NCBI RefSeq assembly: GCF_000774145.1
Contig: NZ_KN322987.1
Location: 1,164,747-1,228,746, forward strand
DNA: 64,000 nt
Direction: 5' to 3'
DNA from: Pseudomonas mediterranea CFBP 5447
Lineage (GTDB): Bacteria > Pseudomonadota > Gammaproteobacteria > Pseudomonadales > Pseudomonadaceae
Shown piece by piece: positions 26,920 to 35,558 of the stretch; within the stretch, counting starts at the first letter, position 1; each line of letters starts with the position of its first letter. The notes below the pieces were generated by a model. It was not told where the DNA came from and ran no database searches. It was given only the letters and a program-made list of their open reading frames with translations. A program made the position numbers and the translations under genes.

Positions 26920-26937
26920 GTCATAACGAGTTATGAC
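26920..26937. promoter_or_regulatory. Palindromic operator for the GntR regulator
   Basis: GTCATAAC-GA-GTTATGAC is a perfect 8-2-8 inverted repeat 16 bases upstream of the GntR start, flanked by a wider GATCAC...GTGATC. Spacing and position fit a HutC/GntR autoregulatory site. Confidence 0.7.
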
Positions 26938-26994
26938 GTGATCTTAGGGAAGCCGTCCAAGGCTTGAGAAATACTGTTTGGACATAACCTTAGA

Positions 26995-28038
26995 TTAGAG
27001 ACGTGCGTCGACACCCTCGCTGCGAAACGCACTGGGGCTCATCCCGGTCCAGCGCCGGAAGGCCCGGCGGAAACTGCGCACGTCGCTGTAGCCGACCTCT
27101 TCGGTGATGCGCTCGATGGACAGCTCGGGGTTGGCCAGCAAGCTCAGCGTCCGGCCGCGACGCACCTGTTCGAGCAGGGTCTCGAACGTCAGGTTGTGCT
27201 CGCTCAGGCGCCGGCGCAGGGTGCGGCTGCTCATGTTGAGGTCGCCGGCTATTTTCTCGATGTGGCTACCCCGGGTCAGGTCCCGGGCAATCGCCCGTTC
27301 CACCGCCTGGATCAGGTCGATCTTCTGGTGGACCTCGGCCGCTTCCTGCTCCAGCAAGGCCAAGGCTTGACGCAAGGCCAGCGGGTGATGATTGGGCAGG
27401 CGCACGTCCAGCCAGCGGACATCGATCAACATGCGGTTGTATCGGCAACCGAAACGCACATCCGGTCCCAGAATCCGTTGGTACTCCAGGATGTAGGACG
27501 GCGCCGCGTGCATGAACTCCACGGCCTGGGGCCTGAAATCCGGGCCTGCCAGCGCCCGCCCATACACCATCAGGCTGGCGAAGAACTCTTCGACCGCAAA
27601 CACCTGGACCTCGGCGAAGGGCAAACGGCAGGTCGCGTCGACCATGATCCGCTCGGCAGTCTCTTCGACACTGGTCACGGCGATGCCGCCGGTGGTGTGC
27701 TGGTAACGGATCCCCAGGGCGAAGGCATCGCGCAGGGTTTCGCACAGCGACAACACATGCCCCAGCAGACCGAGGGTGCCAAGCACGTTGCGGTCGCCGA
27801 CCCACAGCCCCAGCCCCTGGTCCGGCAACAGCTTGAGTGCCCGTTGAATCATGACCACGGCCTGGCGATGGGAAATGCGCTGGGCGGGATCCTGCAGATC
27901 ATCGAGGCCGAACCCCAGGCCGCGACACAGGCTGGCGGCGTCGAAACCTTTGTCCGCGACGACTTCGGCCAGGGTCTGCAGCAGGAATGGCGAGACCAGC
28001 GCCAGCTCAAAAGTGGGGTCGATGACTTTCATCTGCAT
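26995..28038 (-). CDS. sphR: AraC-family regulator, SphR-like
   Basis: A 347-residue regulator with an N-terminal arabinose-binding-like domain of the OruR/ArgR type and a C-terminal double HTH (HIEKIAGDLNMSSRTLRRRLSEHNL, ITEEVGYSDVRSFRRAFRRWTGMSPSAFR). It is divergent from the SphA-like outer-membrane gene, the same layout as PAO1 sphR-sphA, where SphR responds to sphingosine. Starts at 28038 or 28032 are equivalent. Name given by gene order and type. Confidence 0.75.
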   Translation of the reverse strand: MQMKVIDPTFELALVSPFLLQTLAEVVADKGFDAASLCRGLGFGLDDLQDPAQRISHRQAVVMIQRALKLLPDQGLGLWVGDRNVLGTLGLLGHVLSLCETLRDAFALGIRYQHTTGGIAVTSVEETAERIMVDATCRLPFAEVQVFAVEEFFASLMVYGRALAGPDFRPQAVEFMHAAPSYILEYQRILGPDVRFGCRYNRMLIDVRWLDVRLPNHHPLALRQALALLEQEAAEVHQKIDLIQAVERAIARDLTRGSHIEKIAGDLNMSSRTLRRRLSEHNLTFETLLEQVRRGRTLSLLANPELSIERITEEVGYSDVRSFRRAFRRWTGMSPSAFRSEGVDARL

Positions 28039-28243
28039 GGCGGGTTCCGGGACACGTTAGGTGGCGTTTTTGTAACCGGTTGTTTCATAAACGTTAGCAT
28101 GCCCCCAAGGAAAGAGGTGGGCGAAATCTGGCCGCCCAAGTCCCCTGTGTGGCCGCCAATACCCTGCCCTGCCGGCCGCGAACGGCTTATTTGTATGGCT
28201 CGGACCTTCGGTGTACCTCCAACAATAATAATGAGCGCCTCAC

Positions 28244-29188
28244 ATGAACCCGATCCGCACGACGTTCGCCTTGCAAATGACCCTGGGCCTGGCTTGCAGC
28301 TGCGCGCTACCGGCCCTTGCCACCGAAAACGGAGTCGACAACATCGGCCCCGGCACCGACGGCTTCTTCGTGTTGCCACTGGAGGTCGACAGCCTTCCGG
28401 ACAACATGGTCGCGTTCAACCTCTACTACAACCATTACAAAGCCCGGACATTCAACATCAGCTCGTTGGGCGGCAAGGTGCCGGGGGTGGAGATCGAATC
28501 CACGGCGGTGATTCCGCGCATCGACTACCTGAGTCCACTGCGATTCGCCGGCGGGCGCCTGGGGATCTATGTCGCCCAGCCCTGGATCAAGCAGGAAGTC
28601 GCGCTGTTCGGCATGAGCGACACCCGTGAAGGCATGGGCGATACCACCATCTCCCCTATCGTGCTCTGGGACATGGGCAAGAACCTGACCCTGGCCGCCG
28701 CCGTGGAAATCACCGTGCCCACCGGTGAATACAGTTCCGATCGACTGGCCAACACCAGCAACAATTTCTACACCTACAAACCGCTGTTTTCCTTCACCTG
28801 GCTGCCCACGGAAAACACCGAGGTGTCGATGAAAACCACCTACAGCTTCAACGAGAGGAACAAGGACACCGACTACCGCTCGGGGCAGATTTTCCACTTC
28901 GATTATTCCGCCAGCTACCGGTTGACCGACAACCTGAGGGTGGGGCTCAACGGCTACTACCTCAAGCAGACCACCGATGACAAACAGTTCGGCCACACTG
29001 TGCAATTCGCCGGGCAGGACGTGGACGACGGCGTGCGCGGCCAGGTCTTCGCCATCGGCCCGGCGCTGCACCTGACCTTCCTCAAGTACGCCAGCGCCGA
29101 GATCCGCTGGGCCAAGGAATTCGACGTGGAGAACCGCCCCGAAGGCGAGATGCTCTGGGCCAAGTTGAGTATTCCGTTTGAGTTATAA
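28244..29188 (+). CDS. sphA: SphA-family outer-membrane protein
   Basis: A 314-residue exported protein: signal peptide with cleavage after ALA (about residue 26), then a beta-rich phenol_MetA/SphA domain ending in the aromatic LSIPFEL typical of an outer-membrane barrel. In PAO1, SphA is induced by sphingosine through SphR. It begins 205 bases from the divergent AraC gene and ends just before a long inverted repeat. Transport or binding role is inferred from the family. Confidence 0.82.
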   Translation: MNPIRTTFALQMTLGLACSCALPALATENGVDNIGPGTDGFFVLPLEVDSLPDNMVAFNLYYNHYKARTFNISSLGGKVPGVEIESTAVIPRIDYLSPLRFAGGRLGIYVAQPWIKQEVALFGMSDTREGMGDTTISPIVLWDMGKNLTLAAAVEITVPTGEYSSDRLANTSNNFYTYKPLFSFTWLPTENTEVSMKTTYSFNERNKDTDYRSGQIFHFDYSASYRLTDNLRVGLNGYYLKQTTDDKQFGHTVQFAGQDVDDGVRGQVFAIGPALHLTFLKYASAEIRWAKEFDVENRPEGEMLWAKLSIPFEL

Positions 29189-29199
29189 GCACCTCTTCT

Positions 29200-29307
29200 G
29201 ATCGTTCCCACGCTCTGCGTGGGAATGCAGCCAGGGACGCTCCGCGTACCAAGAGCCAAACGCGGAGCGTCCGTTGAGGCATTCCCACGCGGAGCGCGGG
29301 AACGATC
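29200..29307. repeat. 108-bp inverted repeat, GATCGTTCCCACGC type
   Basis: Arms GATCGTTCCCACGCTC and GAGCGCGGGAACGATC enclose an inner inverted pair (GGACGCTCCGCGT with ACGCGGAGCGTCC type). Situated between the convergent sphA and sphB genes. It is a different repeat family from the REPs and appears once in the window. Confidence 0.85.
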
Positions 29308-29321
29308 ACTACCACAGTGGA

Positions 29322-30605
29322 TCAGCCATAGACCGGCCACGCCTCGACAATCCGCCCCCCACGCACCGCCAGCAGATCCCCGAACTGCAGCAGCACCGAC
29401 TCGACCTGGGTCGGCCTGAGGAACACCTGGTCCTCCACGGCCAGCCCCACCGCCTCGGAGCCGTTGGCCATTTCCTGGTTGGAACTGCGGCCATAAAGAC
29501 TGTTGCTCTTCAGGCCGGATGGGGATTCGAAATCGGCCATCCAGTTGCCACCGTAGAGGAAGAACGTCTCGCGCTGGTTCACGTCCCACCAGGAAAAGAT
29601 ACGCGACTTGTCGTCCAGCGCCGGAATGTTCACCGCGCCGGTGCGCTTGAGCACCGGGGTCGCAATGTAGGCCGCCGGCACATGTTCGCTCAGGGACGGC
29701 AGGTCGTAATGACTGGGCTTGAGCATGGCCGTGCCCACCGACACTTCGCTACTCAGGCGTTCCTGTTCATGCAGACGATAACTGGGACTGCCCGCCGTGT
29801 TGAGGGTCAGGCCTGGGTGCCACAGGTCGGGGTAGCGCAACCGGACGAAATCCACCCGTGCGGTGTAGATCGCCATGACCCGCGCCAGCAGTGTTTCAGG
29901 GCTTGCCAGCAGCTCGGGCACGCCCATGCCCACGAACGGGTCATAACCCATGAAACCAGCGAATTCCAGTTGCGCCGGATGAGCACGGATCAGCTTGAGC
30001 ATCGCGTCCAGGGTCGCGTCGTCGGCCACTCCACCCCGGTGCAAGCCGACGTCCAGTTCAATGTTGACCCGCATGCGCGTGCCCAGCCCTTGGGCCAGGG
30101 CCTGGTATTGCTGGACGCGCTCGGGGGTATCCAGCAGCCACTGCAACTGACGCGACGGGTCGAACGGCCCTTTGTGGAGCTGATAGAACAGCTCGGCGGA
30201 ACGCACCGGCAGCGGTTTGCCCAGCAGGATATCGGCATCGGGGAACTGCATTGCATCGTGGTTGAGAAATGGCTGGTGAAACGACATCAACCGCCGGGTC
30301 TCGGCCCGCTCGCCGATGTACTTCAGCAATTGGGGCGAAGGCAGGGACTTCTCCACCAGCCGCAACTGCTTGCCCGCGCGCCGGACCGAAGCTTTCACCA
30401 CGTCGATGTTGTGATCGAGGCGATCCAGGTCGATCAGCATCACCGGACGCATCGGGCCATGGGCCTTGAGCTCGCGATTCAATTGACGGAAATAATCACT
30501 GTACGGTCCGCCCCGGTCATCCGGTCGCAACCAGGCCCCGACACCGGCCAGCAACACCCCGGCGCCCAACGTGCCCTTCAGCAAACCACGACGATTGAAA
30601 GCCAT
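29322..30605 (-). CDS. sphB: SphB-like, D-serine-dehydratase/alanine-racemase-fold protein
   Basis: A 427-residue exported protein. The N-terminus FNRRGLLKG plus a hydrophobic stretch looks like a twin-arginine signal. The body is a PLP-type TIM barrel of the DSD1/alanine-racemase N-terminal family (LIDLDRLDHNIDVVKASVRR; lysine in RLVEKSLP as possible PLP site). Its ATG overlaps the oxidase stop by ATGA. It matches PA5326 of the PAO1 sphBCD operon in type and order. Whether it carries PLP outside the cytoplasm is an open question. Confidence 0.75.
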   Translation of the reverse strand: MAFNRRGLLKGTLGAGVLLAGVGAWLRPDDRGGPYSDYFRQLNRELKAHGPMRPVMLIDLDRLDHNIDVVKASVRRAGKQLRLVEKSLPSPQLLKYIGERAETRRLMSFHQPFLNHDAMQFPDADILLGKPLPVRSAELFYQLHKGPFDPSRQLQWLLDTPERVQQYQALAQGLGTRMRVNIELDVGLHRGGVADDATLDAMLKLIRAHPAQLEFAGFMGYDPFVGMGVPELLASPETLLARVMAIYTARVDFVRLRYPDLWHPGLTLNTAGSPSYRLHEQERLSSEVSVGTAMLKPSHYDLPSLSEHVPAAYIATPVLKRTGAVNIPALDDKSRIFSWWDVNQRETFFLYGGNWMADFESPSGLKSNSLYGRSSNQEMANGSEAVGLAVEDQVFLRPTQVESVLLQFGDLLAVRGGRIVEAWPVYG

Positions 30606-31993
30606 CAGCTCACTCCCAGAATCGTTGAAAGATGCCCGTTCAGAAACTTCCCGGCGGGATCCAGGGCCTGGCGCACCTGGGTGAATTCGTTCCAGCGCGG
30701 GTACAGCGCCTGCAGCGCCCTCGCGTTCAGGGAATGCAATTTCCCCCAGTGCGGTCGGCCCTGGTATTTCCAGAAGATCGGCTCGATGGCAGCGAAGAAA
30801 TTGTGATGATCCATCTGGTAATGCTGGTGGACGGAGATCGAACAACTGTCCCGTCCTTCGAACATGCTCAAGGGGATGTCGTCGGCCTTCACGTAGCGGT
30901 ATTCGATGGGAAACCAGGTGCGCAGGTCCTTGTCGCGGATCAGCGCGAGGATCTCCCGCAGGCAGGCCGGTCCATGCTCGGCCGGCACTGAATACTCCAT
31001 TTCGTTGAAACGCACGGTGCGGGCATTGGCGTAGATATCATGGGAGTCACCGACCCGGTCGTCGAAGTCGGCCACCAGTCGCAGGCTGTTGAGCAACGAT
31101 CGACGGATCGCTGGAAAGTCGCTGCCGTACTTGTCGAGTTTCTCGATCAGGGTGACGAATTCGTTGCCGCCCTCCTCCTCGGGGCTGATGGGCGGCGTGG
31201 CCGGATCGGTGGTTTCGTTCAGGGTGATCGACAATGCATAGTCGGAGTGAGTGACCACCTGCATTTCCCAGTGCTGGTTGTCCCGGGTATTGGCTTCCAC
31301 GTCTTCCAGCAACTCTTCGGTTTTCGCCACCCATTGGCGCTCGCGCAACCGATAGGCGGCGCGGTTCTGCAAGCGCACTCGGGTCACCAGCCCCAGCGCT
31401 CCGAGCGATACCCGCCCCGCCTTGAACACCTCGGGATGACGATTGGCATCGCAATCGAGCACCTCGCCGCCAGCCGTCACCAGTTGCAGGCCGACGACCT
31501 GGGAGGCATACGAGCCGAAGGCTTTGCCGGTGCCGTGGGTCGAGGTGGCGATGGCGCCGGCCAGGGTCTGATAGTCCACGTCGGCCATGTTCGGCAATGC
31601 CTGGCCGATGGCCTTGAGCACCGGACCCATGCGGGACATGGGCGTGCCGCCGCCGAACTCGGCTTGCAGGCTGGCCGCGTCATGGTCCAACAGGCCGCTG
31701 AAAAAACTCAGGGACAGCAAGGTTCCATCGGTAGGCACCAGGGCGCTGAAGGAATGACCGGAACCCACCGGGCGGATCCGTCCTTCGGCACGGGTCACCA
31801 CTTGTACCAGTTCATCGAGGTCCTTGGGCGCCAACCGCGCGGCCGGCAGGCAACTCTGTGCACCGGACCAGTTGCGCCACGGGATCAATCGCGGCGCGCG
31901 CATCAGGTCGGCCAGGGCGCCCTGGCCGCCGAGCGCCGTGAAAGCGGCAACCACACCGGCCCGTTGCAGCCATTGGCGTCGTGAGTAGTCCAT
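30605..31993 (-). CDS. sphC: SphC-like FAD-linked oxidase (aldonolactone-oxidase type)
   Basis: A 462-residue protein with a clear twin-arginine signal (SRRQWLQRAGVVAAF), an FAD-binding PCMH domain (GRIRPVGSGHSFS, ATSTHGTGKAFGSY) and a C-terminal ALO domain (GRPHWGKLHSL). It resembles D-arabinono-lactone or gulonolactone oxidases and corresponds to PA5327 in PAO1. Exported already folded with its flavin. It follows the cytochrome gene after 12 bases and overlaps the next gene, so all three form one operon. Confidence 0.82.
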   Translation of the reverse strand: MDYSRRQWLQRAGVVAAFTALGGQGALADLMRAPRLIPWRNWSGAQSCLPAARLAPKDLDELVQVVTRAEGRIRPVGSGHSFSALVPTDGTLLSLSFFSGLLDHDAASLQAEFGGGTPMSRMGPVLKAIGQALPNMADVDYQTLAGAIATSTHGTGKAFGSYASQVVGLQLVTAGGEVLDCDANRHPEVFKAGRVSLGALGLVTRVRLQNRAAYRLRERQWVAKTEELLEDVEANTRDNQHWEMQVVTHSDYALSITLNETTDPATPPISPEEEGGNEFVTLIEKLDKYGSDFPAIRRSLLNSLRLVADFDDRVGDSHDIYANARTVRFNEMEYSVPAEHGPACLREILALIRDKDLRTWFPIEYRYVKADDIPLSMFEGRDSCSISVHQHYQMDHHNFFAAIEPIFWKYQGRPHWGKLHSLNARALQALYPRWNEFTQVRQALDPAGKFLNGHLSTILGVS

Positions 31994-32005
31994 GGTCTGC
32001 CCTCC

Positions 32006-32377
32006 CTACTGGAATTGTTGGCCGGACATGAAGGCGATCAACGCCAGGAACTGCTCTTCGGAACAGTGCATGCACAAACCCATCGGCGGCATGCCGTTGT
32101 AGCCGTTGATCGCGTGGTCCAGCAGGGTGTCGGCACCCTGGGCCACCCGCGGCGCCCAGGCATTCGCGTCGCCGGTCAGGGGCGCCCCGGCGCCGGGGTT
32201 GGCATGGCAGAGTTTGCAACTGCTGTCGTAGACCTGGGCCAGCGCCGCATCGGCGGGCATGGCGTTGAAGGTCGCGGGCGCAGGCGGCTTGGCCTCTTCG
32301 CCGCATCCGGCGAGCAGCGCACCAAGCAGTGTGAGAGTCGCAGTGTGAAACAGGACAGAAGGAATGGTTGCCGACAT
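32006..32377 (-). CDS. sphD: SphD-like monohaem cytochrome c lipoprotein
   Basis: A 123-residue class I cytochrome c. The lipobox LLAGC at residues ~20-24 predicts a lipid-anchored periplasmic protein; haem is bound by CKLCH and the axial methionine is probably in GYNGMPPMG. It also has CMHC near the C-terminus, which lacks the final His of a second haem site. Corresponds to PA5328. As the first gene of the operon it could accept electrons from the exported FAD oxidase. Confidence 0.82.
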   Translation of the reverse strand: MSATIPSVLFHTATLTLLGALLAGCGEEAKPPAPATFNAMPADAALAQVYDSSCKLCHANPGAGAPLTGDANAWAPRVAQGADTLLDHAINGYNGMPPMGLCMHCSEEQFLALIAFMSGQQFQ

Positions 32378-32706
32378 AAGGCCCCTCTCGGCGGCGCATG
32401 GGTGCGCCTTTCTTGTTGTGGGTCTGGCAGTTCCCACGTTAAGGCACGCCGGCGTATCGCCTTGAGGTCATTGGGGGCCAGAAAAGGGGGCTTGGGCGGC
32501 CAGGGCTGATATCTGTCCATGAGGACCTGTGGCGAGGGGATTTATCCCCGCTGGGGTGCGAAGCAGCCCCTGTGTTCGGCCCGATACTGCAGCGGCAGAT
32601 GAATTTTGGGGGCGCTTCGCACCCCAGCGGGGATAAATCCCCTCGCCACAAAAAAACCTTTGCCACAGAAATGCTTTGCACAGAGCCATGCCCATCCTAT
32701 TCAGGA
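32378..32706. other. 329-base gene-free stretch upstream of the sphD-like gene
   Basis: Contains only the long inverted repeat at 32528-32650 and the presumed promoter of the cytochrome-oxidase operon. I see no further gene. Confidence 0.6.
32528..32650. repeat. Long inverted repeat, TGTGGCGAGGGGATTTATCCCCGCTGGGG type
   Basis: The two 34-base arms (32528-32561 and 32617-32650 approx.) are almost perfectly complementary. The core GGCGAGGGGATTTATCCCC is a variant of the GGCGAGGGAGCTTGCTCCC element. Confidence 0.87.
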
Positions 32707-33591
32707 TCAGGGCAACAACAACCCCTGCTCCCGCTCGCACAGTTGCACCACATAATCCCACAGCACCCGCAGGCGCACGGACTTGTGCAGTTCGCGCCGG
32801 GTGCTGATCCAGTAGCTGCGACGGATGGTTTCGTCGGGCAGCAAGGGCACCAGCGCCGGGTCGTCGCTGGCCATGTAGCACGGCAGCACGGCGATCCCCA
32901 GGCCGGAGCGTGCGGCCTGTTGCTGGGCGATGACACTGGTGCTGTGGAACACCACCCGCGGGTTGCGGCAGAAGCTGTTGAGGAACATCAGCTCCTGGCT
33001 GAACAGCAGGTCATCGACGTAACCGATCCAGGCGTGCCGGGCCAGGTCCTCGCGACTGCGCAGCGGCGGCGAGCGATCCAGGTAAGCCTGGCTGGCGTAC
33101 AGCGCCAGGCTGTAGTCGGTGAGCTTGCGGGTTACCAACAGATCGGCCGCCGGGCGTTCGAGGTGAATACTGATTTCCGCCTCGCGGTTGAGGATGCTGA
33201 CGAAGCGCGGCACCGCCACCAGCTCCACTTCCAGACCCGGATAGCGCTGGAACAAGCCGTCCATGCGACTGGCCAGGAACATGATGCCCAACCCCTCGGT
33301 CACCCCCAGGCGGATCTTGCCCAGGGGCGCGCTGGACTGGGTAATGTCCTCCTGGGCCAGCAACGCCACGTTCTCCATGGCCTCGGCGTGCTTGAGCAGC
33401 GTCTCGCCAGCCGGGGTCAGTTCATAGCCCTGGGCGTGTTGGATGAACAGCGCGGTCCCCAGGCTTTTCTCGATGGCTTCGATGTGCCGGGCCACGGTGG
33501 CATGGGTGGTGTTCAACCGCCGCGCCGCGGTCAACAGGCGGCCGCTGCGTTGCAGCTCGAGAAAATACCGCAGGTCATTCCAGTCGAACAT
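32707..33591 (-). CDS. LysR-family transcriptional regulator
   Basis: A 294-residue regulator with an N-terminal HTH (MFDWNDLRYFLELQRSGRLLTAARRLNTTHATVARHIEAIE) and effector domain. The start at 33591 follows AAGGAG by 7 bases. It is divergent from the GMC oxidoreductase gene, with paired direct repeats in the shared region, so that oxidoreductase-transporter pair is its likely target. Confidence 0.9.
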   Translation of the reverse strand: MFDWNDLRYFLELQRSGRLLTAARRLNTTHATVARHIEAIEKSLGTALFIQHAQGYELTPAGETLLKHAEAMENVALLAQEDITQSSAPLGKIRLGVTEGLGIMFLASRMDGLFQRYPGLEVELVAVPRFVSILNREAEISIHLERPAADLLVTRKLTDYSLALYASQAYLDRSPPLRSREDLARHAWIGYVDDLLFSQELMFLNSFCRNPRVVFHSTSVIAQQQAARSGLGIAVLPCYMASDDPALVPLLPDETIRRSYWISTRRELHKSVRLRVLWDYVVQLCEREQGLLLP

Positions 33592-33612
33592 GAACGCTCC
33601 TTGCACATTGCT

Positions 33613-33669
33613 GTTTATAAACGCACAGCCGTTGCGTAAAAACTAACATTCTTTTAACGAAAACTAACA
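33613..33669. promoter_or_regulatory. Palindrome and direct repeats between LysR and GMC genes
   Basis: GTTTATAAAC (33613-33622) is a perfect palindrome, and AAAACTAACA occurs at 33639-33648 and again at 33660-33669, two helical turns apart (21 bases). This is a plausible regulator-binding array; no binding is demonstrated. Confidence 0.45.
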
Positions 33670-33709
33670 ACTACGATGGGTCAGACAAAAACAAAAAACG
33701 AGGTCGCGG

Positions 33710-35353
33710 ATGCAACCTGTCGTCGATGAATACGATTACGTGATCGTGGGCGCCGGCCCCGCCGGATGCCTGCTGGCCAACCGGCTTTCGGCCAACCCCC
33801 AGCATCGGGTGCTGCTGCTCGAAGCCGGCGGACGCGACAACTATCCCTGGATTCACATCCCGGTCGGCTACCTGTTCTGCATCGGCAACCCGCGCACCGA
33901 CTGGTGCTTCAAGACCGAAGCGCAACCCGGCCTGCAAGGGCGTGCCTTGAGCTATCCGCGCGGCAAGGTCCTGGGCGGCTGCTCCTCCATCAACGGCATG
34001 ATTTACATGCGCGGCCAGGCCGCGGACTACGACGGCTGGGCCGCCGAGGGCAATGCCGGCTGGGCCTGGAAAGACGTGCTGCCGCTGTTCCGCCAAAGCG
34101 AAAACCACTTCGCCGGGGATTCCGAACTGCATGGCGCCAGCGGTGAATGGCGGGTCGAACGCCAGCGCCTGTCATGGCCAATACTCGACGCCTTTCGCAA
34201 CGCCGCCGAACAGAGCGGCATCGCCAATGTCGACGACTTCAACGGTGGCGACAATGAAGGCTGCGGCTACTTCCAGGTCAACCAGAAAGCCGGCGTGCGT
34301 TGGAATGCGGCCAAGGCGTTCTTGAAACCGGTTCGCCAGCGCGCCAACCTCACCGTCCTCACCGAAGTCGAAGTCGACCGCGTGCTGCTGCGCGATGACC
34401 GGGCCCACGCCGTCAGCGCCCGCTGGCAAGGCAAAGGCATGACCTTCAAGGCACGCAAGGAAATCGTCCTGTGCGCCGGCGCCATCGGCTCGCCGGGGAT
34501 CCTGCAGCGCTCCGGGATCGGTCCGCGCAACTTGCTGCAGCGCTTGGGGATCGGCGTGGTGCATGAACTGCCGGGCGTGGGCGGCAATCTGCAGGATCAC
34601 TTGCAACTGCGGCTCATCTACCAGTTGGAAAACGCCCGGACCCTGAACCAGATCGCCGGCACGTTGTGGGGCAAGATGGGCATGGGCCTGCGCTACCTCT
34701 ATGACCGCAGCGGCCCGCTGTCCATGGCGCCCAGCCAGCTCGGCGCGTTTGCCCGCTCGGGGCCGGAGCAGACCTCGGCCAACCTCGAATACCACGTGCA
34801 GCCCTTGTCCCTGGAACGCTTCGGCGAGCCCCTGCACAGCTTCCCGGCGTTCACTGCGTCGGTCTGTGACCTGCGCCCGCAAAGCCGTGGCCGGGTAGAC
34901 ATCCGCTCGGCCGACCCGCACGAGGCGCCGCTGATCCAGCCCAATTACCTGAGCCATCCCGAAGACCTGCGGGTCGCCGCCGACGCCATCCGCCTGACCC
35001 GACGCATCGTCGCCGCGCCCGCCCTGCAAGCCTTCAAGCCCAAGGAATACCTGCCGGGCCCCAGCCTGCAGAGCGAAGAAGAACTGCATCGGGCCGCCGC
35101 CCGCATCGGCACGACGATTTTCCATCCGGTGGGCACCTGCCGCATGGGCCAGGACGGCGACACGGTGGTGGACGCGCAACTGCGGGTCCATGGCATCAAG
35201 GGCCTGCGCATCGCCGATGCTTCGATCATGCCGCGCATTACCTCGGGCAATACCTGCTCGCCGACGCTGATGATTGCCGAAAAGGCGGCGCGGATGATGC
35301 TGGCGACGAACGCGACAAGCACCGTCAGCACCAAGGAGACAGCAACGGTCTGA
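33710..35353 (+). CDS. GMC-family FAD oxidoreductase (choline/alcohol dehydrogenase-like)
   Basis: A 547-residue flavoprotein: FAD motif VGAGPAGCLLANRLS at residues 11-25, GMC signatures YPRGKVLGGCSSINGMIYMRG and the catalytic His/Asn region (FHPVGTCRMG, ITSGNTCSP). It oxidises an alcohol, probably of a small or aliphatic substrate, passing electrons to the respiratory chain. Substrate unknown. Divergent from LysR and followed, after a REP pair, by an MHS-type transporter likely to import the substrate. Confidence 0.9.
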   Translation: MQPVVDEYDYVIVGAGPAGCLLANRLSANPQHRVLLLEAGGRDNYPWIHIPVGYLFCIGNPRTDWCFKTEAQPGLQGRALSYPRGKVLGGCSSINGMIYMRGQAADYDGWAAEGNAGWAWKDVLPLFRQSENHFAGDSELHGASGEWRVERQRLSWPILDAFRNAAEQSGIANVDDFNGGDNEGCGYFQVNQKAGVRWNAAKAFLKPVRQRANLTVLTEVEVDRVLLRDDRAHAVSARWQGKGMTFKARKEIVLCAGAIGSPGILQRSGIGPRNLLQRLGIGVVHELPGVGGNLQDHLQLRLIYQLENARTLNQIAGTLWGKMGMGLRYLYDRSGPLSMAPSQLGAFARSGPEQTSANLEYHVQPLSLERFGEPLHSFPAFTASVCDLRPQSRGRVDIRSADPHEAPLIQPNYLSHPEDLRVAADAIRLTRRIVAAPALQAFKPKEYLPGPSLQSEEELHRAAARIGTTIFHPVGTCRMGQDGDTVVDAQLRVHGIKGLRIADASIMPRITSGNTCSPTLMIAEKAARMMLATNATSTVSTKETATV

Positions 35354-35371
35354 AGAACAACCAAGGTCCCT

Positions 35372-35462
35372 TGTGGGAGCGAGCCTGCTCGCGATGGCGA
35401 TGTGTCAGTCAACCTATTCGTTAACAGGCATACCGCTATCGCGAGCAGGCTCGCTCCCACAG
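35372..35462. repeat. REP pair
   Basis: Inverted REP copies between the GMC gene and the transporter gene. Confidence 0.88.
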
Positions 35463-35558
35463 GAAACGGCAGTCACCCAAGGAATGCGTCAAAGCAGGAG
35501 ATGCCAAACCGGCATCGACAGTGGAACAACAAAAACAATCACTGTGAGGGATACCGCT

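Noticed and set aside
32130..32220. Second haem site in the SphD-like cytochrome (CMHC)
   Set aside because: The motif is CMHC-S, not C-x-x-C-H; without the histidine it cannot be called a haem site.
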